Part shown: positions 43,634 through 52,621 of the stretch, piece by piece
Position numbering within the stretch: the stretch's first letter is position 1
Layout of the letters: each line of letters opens with the position of its first letter
Assembly (NCBI RefSeq): GCF_003853415.1
Contig: NZ_QTPP01000001.1
Span: 124,001-188,000, forward strand
Length of the DNA stretch: 64,000 nucleotides
Direction: 5' to 3'
From: Burkholderia sp. Bp9142
GTDB lineage: Bacteria > Pseudomonadota > Gammaproteobacteria > Burkholderiales > Burkholderiaceae
Position numbers and translations under genes: made by a program
Notes under the pieces: generated by a model
Seen by the model: only the letters and a program-made list of their open reading frames with translations
Told to the model about the DNA's origin: nothing
Databases searched by the model: none

Positions 43634-44214
43634 GTTCGTCGTTCTCCTTGTCTTCGGGCGGCCCGGCAGCCGTCGCGGCCTTGCCGGCGCGGGCCCGGGC
43701 GGCGCATCGCGCAACGCCGCAATCTTGACATCGATAACTGTAAAGATAGGCGCCGGGCGGCGCGGTGCGCAAGCCGCGCGTTAGACGCGCACTTCCAAAC
43801 GGGGCACGGTCGGCAGCGCGGAAAGGACGACGTTCGAACGGGGTCCGCGCGTGCCGGGATTCGAACGCGCGCACCGGCGCGCGACCGGCAGGCGGGCGGC
43901 AAACACGCGAACCGCAACCGGCGTGAAAGCCCCGTGCGACGGGCGTCTCGCTGGATCGCGCGGCAGCCGTCGACGCGACGCCGATCGGCCCGGACAGCGC
44001 CGATTCATACGCGCCCCCATTCGCGCGGTGCAACCGCGTCGCTTCGGCCCGAGGAAAATTCAAACGCGCGTTCCATTCGCGTGTCGGGCGAGATGCGTGA
44101 CCGCCGTCGCGACCGACGCAAGATCGACGCGCAGCCGGGCCTTCGCCGCGTGCGGCGGCCCCCTGCGCGCTCGCCTACAATAGCGGCTTTACCCAACCCC
44201 TTTCAGGAGAAGTC
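43634..44214. other. intergenic region between divergent genes
   Basis: About 580 bp with no credible gene. It holds the inverted repeat at 43722-43747 nearer the hydrolase gene and, at the other end, a TACAAT hexamer about 40 bp before the FKBP isomerase gene. The middle (about 43780-44100) is GC-rich with nothing recognised. Confidence 0.5.
43722..43747. promoter_or_regulatory. operator-like inverted repeat before the metal-dependent hydrolase
   Basis: ATCTTGACA-N8-TGTAAAGAT, arms matching at eight of nine positions. The left arm contains a perfect TTGACA. It lies 89-114 bp upstream of the hydrolase start and is a good candidate for a TetR-like repressor site; no such regulator gene is adjacent. 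Confidence 0.55.
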
Positions 44215-44556
44215 ATGTCTGTCACCACGACCGCGTCGGGCCTCAAAATCGAAGAGCTGACCGAAGGCACCGGCGCGGAAGCGCAAGCCGGCCAGACCGT
44301 CAGCGTCCACTACACGGGCTGGCTGACCGACGGTCAGAAATTCGACTCGAGCAAGGACCGCAACGACCCGTTCGCGTTCGTGCTCGGCGGCGGCATGGTC
44401 ATCAAGGGCTGGGACGAAGGCGTGCAGGGCATGAAGGTCGGCGGCGTGCGCCGCCTGACGATCCCGCCGCAACTCGGCTACGGCCCGCGCGGCGCAGGCG
44501 GCGTGATCCCGCCGAACGCGACGCTCGTGTTCGAAGTCGAACTGCTCGCCGTCTGA
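44215..44556 (+). CDS. FKBP-type peptidyl-prolyl cis-trans isomerase
   Basis: A 113-residue single-domain FKBP without a signal peptide, hence cytoplasmic. Typical sequence: [63 protein letters not shown] ends in the conserved Tyr-Gly, and [17 protein letters not shown] closes the domain. Active-site aromatic residues (Tyr, Phe, Trp, Tyr) are in place. CAGGAG lies before the ATG. Confidence 0.95.
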   Translation: MSVTTTASGLKIEELTEGTGAEAQAGQTVSVHYTGWLTDGQKFDSSKDRNDPFAFVLGGGMVIKGWDEGVQGMKVGGVRRLTIPPQLGYGPRGAGGVIPPNATLVFEVELLAV

Positions 44557-44581
44557 CGACGCCGCCGGCCGGCTCCCTCCG

Positions 44582-45349
44582 ATGCAACGCATCCCGTCTC
44601 CCGCCATCGCGCTGCGCCGTTACGACACGTGCGAAGCGTCCGACGTGCACGACTTTCACCAGGTCGTGCTCGGCGTCGACGGCGCGATGGTGATGGCGGT
44701 GGACGGCGTCGGCCAGCGCATCGACCGGCACGCGGCCTGGCTGATCCCGGCCGGCGCGCGCCACGATTACGCGGGCCTCGGCAACAATCGCCAGCTCGTG
44801 CTCGACCTGCCCGCCGCGTCGCTCGCGGTGCCGCAGCGGCTGTTCGACAGCGCGCGTGCCGTGCCGATCGACCCGGCGCTGGCGTCGCTCGTCGCGCAGG
44901 TCGCGGCGGGCGCCGCGCAACTCGACGGGCCGGCCGGCGACGCGCGGCACGCGCATCGCTTCCAGTGGCAGGCCGCCGCACGTCTGTGCAGCGCATTGCT
45001 CGACGACGCCGGCTTCGCCGCCCCCGCGGCGGGTCTCGATTTCGCACGCATCGACCGCTGGCTGCGCGCGCGGCTCGCGGAGCCGCTGCGCATCGCCGAT
45101 CTCGCCGCGCACTGCGGCTACGGGATGCGCCGGTTTCATCAACTGTTCGTCGACGCGTTCGGCGAAACCCCGCATCGCTACCTGCAGCGGCTGCGGCTCG
45201 ATGCCGCCGTCGTGCTGCTCGCCGACGGCCGCCATCCGCTCGTCGACATCGCCGGCATGGTCGGCTTCGCCGACCAGAGCACCTTCACGCACGCGTTCAC
45301 GAAGCGCTTCGGCGTCGCGCCGGGGCGCTGGCGCGGCGAACGGCACTGA
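44582..45349 (+). CDS. AraC-family transcriptional regulator with cupin domain
   Basis: A 255-residue regulator. The N-terminal cupin-like part has DFHQVVLGVDGAMVMAVDGVGQRI and WLIPAGARHDYAG. The C-terminal double helix-turn-helix is PLRIADLAAHCGYGMRRFHQLFVDAFGETPHRYLQRLRL, then HPLVDIAGMVGFADQSTFTHAFTKRFGVAPGRWR. It is 25 bp after the FKBP gene in the same direction and may be co-transcribed. Target and ligand unknown. Confidence 0.9.
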   Translation: MQRIPSPAIALRRYDTCEASDVHDFHQVVLGVDGAMVMAVDGVGQRIDRHAAWLIPAGARHDYAGLGNNRQLVLDLPAASLAVPQRLFDSARAVPIDPALASLVAQVAAGAAQLDGPAGDARHAHRFQWQAAARLCSALLDDAGFAAPAAGLDFARIDRWLRARLAEPLRIADLAAHCGYGMRRFHQLFVDAFGETPHRYLQRLRLDAAVVLLADGRHPLVDIAGMVGFADQSTFTHAFTKRFGVAPGRWRGERH

Positions 45350-45615
45350 GATTCCGCCGGACGATCCCGGCCTGCCCTAACGCAGTCGCATGGCGAGACG
45401 AGCAGCGCCTTCCCGCTCGCAAAGCGATCGCATGGCGTCGCGGCCGGCGACGGTGTTGACGCTTCACGCCGCCCTGAAACATCGCCCGCGCGTCGCGCCC
45501 CGCGATGCGGAGAGGGACACGGCCACTTCCTCCCCCGCGTTCCCGCCCGCGCCCGATCAGGCGATGCTGCGAAACGGAAACGGCGCAGTCCTTGCATCGC
45601 GCGACGATCCGCCAC

Positions 45616-46086
45616 TCATCCCCGCGTCGCGCCTTCCTCGTCACCCACTTTGCGCACGACCGTCTCCGCCGCCCTCAGTGGCCGGCCATCGTCGTGCCGC
45701 AGCGCGACCTTGCGGATCGCGCGGCCCGTCTTGCGCTCGACCAGCACCGAATGCGGCTCGCCGCGCCCGAACAGGTTCGCCTCGCCCCATTGCCGCAGCA
45801 TCACGATCACCGGAAACAGCCCCTCGCCCTTCTTCGTCAACGCGTACTCCTGATACGCGCTGCCGTCCGACGCGGGCACGACTTCGAACACGCCGGCGTC
45901 CACCAGCATCCTGAGCCGGTCCGCCAGGATGTTGCTCGCGACGCCGAGGCTCGCGCGGAAGTCACCGAACCGCCGCACGCCGTCGAACGCGTCGCGCACG
46001 ATCAGCAACGCCCAGCGATCGCCGACGATATCGGTCGCCCGCGCCACCGGGCACGGCGAATCCGCAAGACTTTTCTGCCTGGCCAT
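45616..46086 (-). CDS. HxlR-family transcriptional regulator
   Basis: A 156-residue winged-helix protein with the HxlR signature CPVARATDIVGDRWALLIVRDAFDGVRRFGDFRASLGVASNILADRLRMLVDAGVFE and a family-typical cysteine near the N-terminus. The start at MARQKSLADS is preferred; a 29-residue extension crosses the operator region. It is divergent from an MFS exporter, with a large inverted repeat between them, so it probably represses both. Confidence 0.9.
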   Translation of the reverse strand: MARQKSLADSPCPVARATDIVGDRWALLIVRDAFDGVRRFGDFRASLGVASNILADRLRMLVDAGVFEVVPASDGSAYQEYALTKKGEGLFPVIVMLRQWGEANLFGRGEPHSVLVERKTGRAIRKVALRHDDGRPLRAAETVVRKVGDEEGATRG

Positions 46087-46165
46087 ATTGCTCTCCACTG
46101 CCGTGCCGGCCGCCTTCCCGGGCCGCCGGCCATCCGTGCGCGAGCCCGTCGCCCGCCACCCAACA

Positions 46166-46219
46166 AGTTGCATTTTAAAACCACTTTTCCTACACTCATA
46201 CTGGTTTCAAATTGCAACT
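46166..46219. promoter_or_regulatory. large inverted repeat, likely HxlR operator
   Basis: Two 18-bp arms (46166-46183 and 46202-46219) that match at 16 of 18 positions, AGTTGCATTTTAAAACCA against the complement of TGGTTTCAAATTGCAACT, with an 18-bp spacer. The A/T-rich element lies between the divergent HxlR and MFS genes, ending 18 bp before the MFS start codon. Confidence 0.72.
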
Positions 46220-46237
46220 ACTTACGCGAGGAAACCC

Positions 46238-47473
46238 ATGGAATCGTCTTGTCGCTCAGGAACCGTCGCGTCGAGCGCGACATCGCGCAGCGCGCGTCCG
46301 GCCGACGGCGCACGCGTGTCCGCGGCGCTCGTCACGCTGCTGGCGGCCTGCTGTGCGGCAAGCGTCGCGAACGTCTACTACGCGCAACCGCTGCTCGATT
46401 CGATCGCCCACGACTTCGGCGTATCGCAGGCGGCGGTCGGCGGCGTCATCACCGCGACGCAGCTCGGCTGCGCGCTCGCGCTGCTGTTCGTCGTGCCGCT
46501 CGGCGACCTGCTGAACCGCAAGCGCCTGATCACCGTTCAACTTCTGCTGCTGACGGCGGCGTGCGTCGGCGTGGCCGCCGCGTCGACGCGCATCGCGCTG
46601 CTGGCAGGCATGGTCGCGGTCGGGCTGCTCGGCACCGCGATGACGCAAGGGCTGATCGCCTGCTCGGCCGCGCTTGCCGCTGCCGGCGAGCGCGGCCGCG
46701 TGGTCGGCGCCGCACAGGGCGGCGTCGTGATCGGCCTGCTGGCGGCGCGTTCGCTCGCGGGTGTCGTCACGGATATCGCCGGCTGGCGTGCGGTTTATCT
46801 GGTGTCGGGCGCGCTTGCGATCGCGATGCTCGTGGCGCTGGCGCGGCTGCTGCCCGATGCGGATGCGCCGCGCGAGCGCATCGGCTACGCGGCGCTGCTC
46901 GGCTCGATGGCGACGCTGCTGCGCAACGAACGCGTACTGCGCGTGCGCGGGGCGATCGCGCTGCTGATGTTCGCGGCGTTCAGCATCTTCTGGAGCGCGC
47001 TCGTGCTGCCGCTGAGCGCGCCCCCGCATGCGATGTCGCATACGCAGATCGGCGCATTCGGGCTCGTCGGCGCACTGGGCGCGGCCGCCGCCGCGCGCGC
47101 GGGCCGGCTCGCGGATCGCGGGCTCGGCGAAGCGACGACCGGCGCCGCGCTCGCCCTGCTCGCGTTCTCGTGGCTGCCGCTCGCGTTCGCCGGCACGTCG
47201 ATCGCGCTGCTGGTCGCCGGTATCGTGCTGCTCGACGTCGGCGGGCAGGCCGTCCACGTCGTGAACCAGAGCATGATCCTCGGCGCACGGCCCGATGCGC
47301 ATGCCCGCCTCGTCGGCTGCTACATGCTGTTCTATTCGGTCGGCAGCGGGCTTGGCGCGATTGCATCGACGACGATGTATGCGCACGCCGGATGGATCGG
47401 CGTCTGCGGGCTCGGCGCGGCGGTCAGCGTGGTCGCGTTCGGCGTTTGGGCCGCGACGCTCGGGCGTGCATGA
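46238..47473 (+). CDS. MFS transporter (drug/metabolite efflux)
   Basis: A 411-residue major-facilitator protein with 12 transmembrane segments. NVYYAQPLLDSIAHDFGVSQAAVGGVITATQLGCALALLFVVPLGDLLNRKRLI contains the motif-A-like loop (GDLLNRKR). GAGGA lies before the ATG at 46238; the longer frame to 45929 runs through the HxlR gene and is rejected. It is likely controlled by the divergent HxlR regulator. Substrate unknown, probably an aromatic or toxic compound by analogy. Confidence 0.9.
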   Translation: MESSCRSGTVASSATSRSARPADGARVSAALVTLLAACCAASVANVYYAQPLLDSIAHDFGVSQAAVGGVITATQLGCALALLFVVPLGDLLNRKRLITVQLLLLTAACVGVAAASTRIALLAGMVAVGLLGTAMTQGLIACSAALAAAGERGRVVGAAQGGVVIGLLAARSLAGVVTDIAGWRAVYLVSGALAIAMLVALARLLPDADAPRERIGYAALLGSMATLLRNERVLRVRGAIALLMFAAFSIFWSALVLPLSAPPHAMSHTQIGAFGLVGALGAAAAARAGRLADRGLGEATTGAALALLAFSWLPLAFAGTSIALLVAGIVLLDVGGQAVHVVNQSMILGARPDAHARLVGCYMLFYSVGSGLGAIASTTMYAHAGWIGVCGLGAAVSVVAFGVWAATLGRA

Positions 47474-47523
47474 TGCATGTCGGAAGCGGCGAGCGAATCG
47501 CGACGAGTCCGGCACGGAACGAC

Positions 47524-47556
47524 AAAAAGCCGGCTCGCCCGAATCGGGCGGCCGGC
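47524..47556 (-). terminator. Rho-independent terminator at the end of the bce operon
   Basis: On the minus strand: GCCGGC-CGCCCGA / TCGGGCG-GCCGGC-type hairpin followed by TTTTT, 60 bp after the bceK stop. It ends the bceB-bceK transcript before the convergent MFS gene. Confidence 0.85.
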
Positions 47557-47617
47557 ACGCGAACCGGACGCTCACGCGTGCACTGGCTCGAATCGGGCGG
47601 CGGCGTGCCGCGTTCGC

Positions 47618-48787
47618 TTAACCCGCCGCCTGAATCGCCTCTTCGTACACGCCGGCGACGCGTCGCGCGATCACCGCGTTGTCGAAGTGATCGCGTGCAT
47701 AGCGCTTGCACGCGGCTTCGTCCGGCAGCGTGATCGCGCCGGACAACGCGGCGCCGAGCCCTTCCGCGATCGCATCCGCGCCGGTCGACGGCAGCACGAG
47801 ATCGCTGGACAGCCCGGCGACCGCCTCCGGCAGCCCGCCGACCGGCGTGACCAGCACCGGCGTGCCGGACGCGAGCGACTCGACCGTGATCAGCCCGAAA
47901 CCCTCGAGCGCGACCGTCGGCACGACACTCACCGTCGCCGCGCGGTACAGTGCCGCGAGATGGTTGTCGGGCACGAAACCGAGCAGCTTCACGTTGTCCT
48001 GCAGCCCGGCCGCGTCGATGCGCTGCTGCAGCTCTTCGCCGATCTTGCCCTTGCCGGCGATCAGCAGCAGCACGTCCGGGTGACGGTGCTTGACGAGACC
48101 GATCGCGTCGATCAGATCCTCCAGCCCCATGCGCCGCACGAGCCGGCGCACGGCCAGCACGATCGGCCGGTCCTGCGGCAGTTGCAGCTTGTGCCGCGCC
48201 TCGCCCGGCGTGAGCGGCGTATCGAACTGCGCGGTGTCGACGCAGCCCGGAATCACGCGCACGCGCGACGGATCGATCCCGTAGCGGTTCGTCAGGATCT
48301 GGCCGAACGCCTGCGACAGCACGATCAGCCGCGACGAGCGCGTATACACGGCCTGTTCGAGATAGCGCTTCGCGCGCTGCCCGAGCGACGCGGCGCCCTC
48401 GACCTGGCTTTCGTCGGCCCACGGCCCCTGGAAGTGCGACACCTGCGGAATGCCGCGCGTCACGTCGAGGCCCGGGAACGTGTACAGCGCGAAGTGCGAC
48501 GAGATCACGTCGGGCCGCTCGGCGCGGATCTCGTCGCGCAGCGCGCGCCGCGCGGCGAGCATCCGGCGTGCGAGCGGCTGCGACGCGGGGCCGAAGCCCT
48601 GGATCGCGCCGCCGGTATCGTCGGCGACCTTCGGCGAGCCCGCGACGAGCCCGCGCACCTCGACGCCCGCGCCCGGCAGCGCGCCGACGAGCGAGTAGTA
48701 CATCCGGTCGAGGCCGCCCGCGCGTTCGGGAAACCAGTGCATGCCGATTTGCAACGATTTGATCGGCCGGGAAGAAAGAGACTTCAC
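47618..48787 (-). CDS. bceK: GT4-type glycosyltransferase of the exopolysaccharide cluster
   Basis: A 389-residue GT-B glycosyltransferase. N-terminal GMHWFPERAGGLDRMYYSLVGALPGAGVEV, and C-terminal nucleotide-sugar region LVLPSTGADAIAEGL preceded by VPTVALEGFGLITVESLASGTPVLVTPVGGLPEAV, the EGFGL(x)4E motif of GT4. It begins with GTG overlapping the bceJ stop (GTGA), so it is translationally coupled. It presumably adds one sugar of the cepacian heptasaccharide unit; which one is not evident. Confidence 0.88.
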   Translation of the reverse strand: MKSLSSRPIKSLQIGMHWFPERAGGLDRMYYSLVGALPGAGVEVRGLVAGSPKVADDTGGAIQGFGPASQPLARRMLAARRALRDEIRAERPDVISSHFALYTFPGLDVTRGIPQVSHFQGPWADESQVEGAASLGQRAKRYLEQAVYTRSSRLIVLSQAFGQILTNRYGIDPSRVRVIPGCVDTAQFDTPLTPGEARHKLQLPQDRPIVLAVRRLVRRMGLEDLIDAIGLVKHRHPDVLLLIAGKGKIGEELQQRIDAAGLQDNVKLLGFVPDNHLAALYRAATVSVVPTVALEGFGLITVESLASGTPVLVTPVGGLPEAVAGLSSDLVLPSTGADAIAEGLGAALSGAITLPDEAACKRYARDHFDNAVIARRVAGVYEEAIQAAG

Positions 48788-49968
48788 GATTGCTCCTGCG
48801 TGACCGCATGCTCGACCCGCTCGAAGGCGGACGGCTGCGAGGGTTGGCCGATGCGCCGGTAGAGCGCGACGTACTGGGCGCCCATGTGCGCCCAGCCGAA
48901 ACGGGTCATCAGTTCGCGGGCCGCGTCGCCCATCGCGCGACAGGTGTCGCGCGATGCCGCGAGCGAGCCGATCGCCTGCGCGAGCGCGGCCGGATCGTCA
49001 GGGTCTTCCAGCACGATCCCGCAGTCGCGCGTGATGATTTCCGCGCCGCCGGCGGTGCGCGCGGTGACGACCGGCAGCCCGGCCGCCATCGCTTCCAGCA
49101 GCGACAGGCTCATCGCTTCGTAGCGCGACGGAAACACGTAGGCATCGACCGAGCGCATCAGCGTCGGCATGTTCTTCACGAGCCCGAGGAAATGCACGCG
49201 CGATGCGATGCCAAGCGCGCGCGCCTCGTCCGGATACGGGCTGCCGGGCAAGTAGCCTGCCACCGCGAGATGGACGTTCGCCGGCAGCTTCGTCAGCGCC
49301 TTCAGCACGGTGCCGAGGTTCTTGCGCGGCGTGCGCAGGTCGCCGACGAACAGCAGCAGGAACGCGTCGTCCGGCAGCTTGAACGCCGCGCGATCGGCCT
49401 GCGCGCCCGCGAACGCGCTGCCGTCGACGCCGTTGTAGATCACGCTGATCTTGCGGCTGTCGATGCCGAGCCCGGCGATCTCGTCGGCCACCTTCTGCGA
49501 CACGGCCGTGATCGCGCTCGAACGCCGGTACGCCCAGCGCTCGAGCGCGGTATTCACGCGCGTATAGACGTACTGATAGGCCGACCACAGCCCCTTCGTC
49601 AGACCGAACGGGTAGTACGGGCTCTTGAACCAGCCGCCATGCACGAAGTGCGCGGTATTCACGTCGGCGCGGATCCACGAGATGAAGCCGTTCACGTGCA
49701 GCACGTCGACCTCGCCGCGATGCGCGCGCAGCCACCATGCGCTCTTCAGCGCGAACACCTGCTGCTTGACGAGATTCGACGGCCAGAAGCGGCCGACCTT
49801 CACCGGCACCCAGCGCACGCGCGGGTCGGCCAGCAGCTCGGGCGCGACGTGCGACGCGACCAGCGTGACCTCGTAGTTTTCAGCCAGCGCCGCGCGCGCG
49901 ATTTCGTAATTGACGCGGCCCTGCCCGTCGTTATGTCGCACGACGTGCGTGACGATCGCGATTCTCAA
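48784..49968 (-). CDS. bceJ: GT4-type glycosyltransferase of the exopolysaccharide cluster
   Basis: A 394-residue GT-B enzyme: IAIVTHVVRHNDGQGRVNYEIARAAL at the N-terminus and FPSRYEAMSLSLLEAMAAGLPVVTARTAGGAEII in the donor-binding domain. It has no ATG; a TTG preceded by GGAGG, overlapping the bceI stop as TTGA, is the start. The much longer open frame to 51345 is antisense-free but lies in another frame over bceI and is spurious. Sugar specificity unknown. Confidence 0.87.
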   Translation of the reverse strand: MRIAIVTHVVRHNDGQGRVNYEIARAALAENYEVTLVASHVAPELLADPRVRWVPVKVGRFWPSNLVKQQVFALKSAWWLRAHRGEVDVLHVNGFISWIRADVNTAHFVHGGWFKSPYYPFGLTKGLWSAYQYVYTRVNTALERWAYRRSSAITAVSQKVADEIAGLGIDSRKISVIYNGVDGSAFAGAQADRAAFKLPDDAFLLLFVGDLRTPRKNLGTVLKALTKLPANVHLAVAGYLPGSPYPDEARALGIASRVHFLGLVKNMPTLMRSVDAYVFPSRYEAMSLSLLEAMAAGLPVVTARTAGGAEIITRDCGIVLEDPDDPAALAQAIGSLAASRDTCRAMGDAARELMTRFGWAHMGAQYVALYRRIGQPSQPSAFERVEHAVTQEQS

Positions 49969-51431
49969 TGGTCGCCTCCCCGTGAACGCGCGGCGGCCAG
50001 CAGGCGCTGCGCCTTCTGCCAGTGCGCCGCGGATAGTATTGAAAAAATGGCCGTGAACAGCAGCAGGCCGCCCGTGCCGATCAGCGAGTTCGTGAACACG
50101 AGCATCGCGAACACCGACAGGCACAGGCTCAGGCATGCGCCGACGAACTTGTCCTTGCGCAGCTTGAACGCCGCGCGCAGCGTGCGGGCAAGCAGCATCA
50201 CGACGCCCGACAGGTACAGCAGCGTGCCGGGCCAGCCGAGCACGAACGGCACGTTCATCACGCCGCTGTCGAAGCTGCCGTACTTGCCGAGCTCGCCGCT
50301 GTCGCTCGACAGCTTGGTGGACGCGCCGGTCGCGCCCATCCCTTCGCCGGCGACGTCGGTGAACGCCGTTTGCGCGAAGGTCGCATAGAACTTGTTGCGG
50401 TCGTCGTAGCTGCGGTCGTCCTTCAGGTTCGTGATCGACTGGAGACGCTGGCCGAGCCGGTCGGCCACCGGCCCGACGGTCAGGAGCGGCACGCACAGCC
50501 CGACCAGCACGACGCCGCTGATCAGGATCCGCATCCGCACGCGGTTGCTCGACTGCACGAGCTGGATCGCGAGCGCGATCACCCAGCCGCCCCAGGTCGA
50601 GCGCACGAGACACAGCGCGAACGACACGAAGCCGGCGGCGCCCGCGAACCAGCGGACCTTCTGCGGTGCCGCGAACACGAACACCAGCGCGCCCATGATC
50701 GCGAACGCGAACGGCCCCGACGAATTCATCGTGCTGAACACGCGCACGCCGTACGGCACCGGCTCGCCCTGCGAGCCCATCTGCGAGCCGACCATCCACA
50801 GCACGTCCCACTGCGGCATCACGAAGTACTGCACGACCCCGTACACGCCCATCACGAGCATGCCCCACATGAACGTGGACAGCAGCACGTCGCGGTACTC
50901 GGGATAGTTGCGCGAGTTGACCATGATGTGAAAACCGATCAGCACCGGGTACACCCAGTTCGCGAGGTCGTAGGTCGCGGCCATCACGCCGCTCGACACG
51001 ATCCCGACGAGATACGCATACATGAGCCCGAACAGGATCAGCAGCACCGGAATCCCACGCCGCTGCGCGAGCACGCGGTAATGCCTGACGAGCCCGAACC
51101 CGGCGATCATCGTCACCGCGAGCGGCGCGACCTGGATCAGGCTCGTCGGCGTGAACGCGCCCTTCGACCAGTCGGCCAGGCGCCGCACTTCGGGACTCAG
51201 GAACCACACCCACCACATGAAGCCGACGTAGCGCGCCGGGCTCTTGAAATACAGCCAGATGCCGACCGCGATCGCCAGCACCGGAAACGCGAGCGTCAGC
51301 ACCTTGCCCTGGTGAACGGCGATCAGCGCGGCGGTGAACGTCCACAGCCCGGCCTGCCCGGCCCAGTGCTTCGGTTCGGGTAACCGGCGGCGGTTGCGCG
51401 ACGGTGCGCGTTCGGCGGCAATCGTACTCAT
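49965..51431 (-). CDS. bceI: Wzy-like polysaccharide polymerase
   Basis: A 488-residue inner-membrane protein with ten to twelve transmembrane segments and a long periplasmic loop (about residues 310-380, TVGPVADRLGQRLQSITNLKDDRSYDDRNKF), as in O-antigen ligase/polymerase proteins. Low sequence conservation is normal for Wzy. It lies between glycosyltransferase genes in the cepacian cluster and is expected to join repeat units in the periplasm after flippase transport. Stop overlaps the bceJ start by four bases. Confidence 0.85.
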   Translation of the reverse strand: MSTIAAERAPSRNRRRLPEPKHWAGQAGLWTFTAALIAVHQGKVLTLAFPVLAIAVGIWLYFKSPARYVGFMWWVWFLSPEVRRLADWSKGAFTPTSLIQVAPLAVTMIAGFGLVRHYRVLAQRRGIPVLLILFGLMYAYLVGIVSSGVMAATYDLANWVYPVLIGFHIMVNSRNYPEYRDVLLSTFMWGMLVMGVYGVVQYFVMPQWDVLWMVGSQMGSQGEPVPYGVRVFSTMNSSGPFAFAIMGALVFVFAAPQKVRWFAGAAGFVSFALCLVRSTWGGWVIALAIQLVQSSNRVRMRILISGVVLVGLCVPLLTVGPVADRLGQRLQSITNLKDDRSYDDRNKFYATFAQTAFTDVAGEGMGATGASTKLSSDSGELGKYGSFDSGVMNVPFVLGWPGTLLYLSGVVMLLARTLRAAFKLRKDKFVGACLSLCLSVFAMLVFTNSLIGTGGLLLFTAIFSILSAAHWQKAQRLLAAARSRGGDH

Positions 51432-51441
51432 CGATCCGCTC

Positions 51442-52578
51442 TCACCGCGACGAAGGACGCGAATCCGCGAGCGGCATCGCGAGACCGGCGGCCGCCGGCG
51501 TGCGGCGCCGGCGCAGCATGTCGCGCGTGATCCGCACGTGCTGTTCGGCGAACGCCTGCGTGGTCAGGTCGCGCTCGCGCAGGCACGCCGCCGCGGCACG
51601 CGCGCATTCGAGCGCGGCGGCCGGTTCGGCCACGAAGCGGTCGGCGGCCTGGCGCATCGCCGGTGCATCGAACGCCGGCACGTAGGCGGCCGTGTCGTGC
51701 GGGAAGTAGTCGCTGAGCCCGCCGACGTCGGACACGATCATCGGCTTGCCGACCGCCGCCGCCTCGAGCATCACCGTGATGCCCGACGCGTGGAAGTTCG
51801 GCCGCAGCGGCACGACGATCACGTCGGCCCACGCATACAGCTCGTGCTGCTTCGCGAGGCCCGACGCCGAACCGATCTTCACGTTCGGCGCATGCCACTC
51901 GCGCGGCACGCGGCGCCGCGTCGCGAGCCGCACGTCGTAGCGCTCGTCGCCGCCGAACGCGGCGAGGAACGTGCGCCAGTCGCGATCGCGGTCGTTGCCG
52001 ATCGCGGCGATCCGCAGCGGCCGGTTCGGCTGCCACTGCCGCGGCTCGGCGGGCGGGAAGTCCTGCGTGTTCAGCCCGTAGTACACGAACTCCGCGTCGC
52101 GCCCGAGATAGCGGCGGCACAGCTCGGCGTTGTCGCGGGCGAGCGTCGTCAGCGCGTCGGCGCGCGCGAGCAGCTTGCGATACAGCCAGCGGCGCGGGCC
52201 GCCGAACGTGTTCCACTTGTCGAACAGCCAGACGCTCTGCGCGAGCAGCAGCGGGCGCTTGCCCTGCGCACCGGCGAGCTTCAGGATCAGCGCGGCGGCG
52301 AGGTGCTCCTGCTCGGTGTGCGTCCAGATCACGTCGGTGCCCAGCAGCGCGGCGCGATTGCGCCACGCGTGCACGACGTCGAAGCCGAGCGTCGCCTTCA
52401 GCGCACGGCGCGCGAGGCTCGCGACGCGACTCTCGCGCCGGTCCTGCGAATAGGTCAGCCGGAATTCGTCGGATTCGGCGTGGTGATAGCCGTACAGGCA
52501 GCCGATGTCCTCGCCTTTCCGGTAGGTACGCGGATCTGCGCCGTAAAACAGGTGGACGTGAACTTTCGTCGTGGTCAT
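51442..52578 (-). CDS. bceH: GT4-type glycosyltransferase of the exopolysaccharide cluster
   Basis: A 378-residue GT-B enzyme. It has TDVIWTHTEQEHLAAALILKLAG in the acceptor half and PLRPNFHASGITVMLEAAAVGKPMIVSDVGGLSDYFP as the donor motif (E in ITVMLEAAA). Translation starts 43 bases after bceG; the stop is ten bases before bceI. Its sugar is unknown. Confidence 0.86.
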   Translation of the reverse strand: MTTTKVHVHLFYGADPRTYRKGEDIGCLYGYHHAESDEFRLTYSQDRRESRVASLARRALKATLGFDVVHAWRNRAALLGTDVIWTHTEQEHLAAALILKLAGAQGKRPLLLAQSVWLFDKWNTFGGPRRWLYRKLLARADALTTLARDNAELCRRYLGRDAEFVYYGLNTQDFPPAEPRQWQPNRPLRIAAIGNDRDRDWRTFLAAFGGDERYDVRLATRRRVPREWHAPNVKIGSASGLAKQHELYAWADVIVVPLRPNFHASGITVMLEAAAVGKPMIVSDVGGLSDYFPHDTAAYVPAFDAPAMRQAADRFVAEPAAALECARAAAACLRERDLTTQAFAEQHVRITRDMLRRRRTPAAAGLAMPLADSRPSSR

Positions 52579-52621
52579 GCAAGCCCTCCGGGGGTAGCCG
52601 TGCGCGATGCGCGCGGCCCGT

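Noticed and set aside
49969-51345. In-frame extension of the bceJ glycosyltransferase to 853 codons
   Set aside because: It overlaps the whole bceI gene in another frame, its translation is Arg/Gly-rich, and a GGAGG-preceded TTG start lies exactly at the bceI stop.
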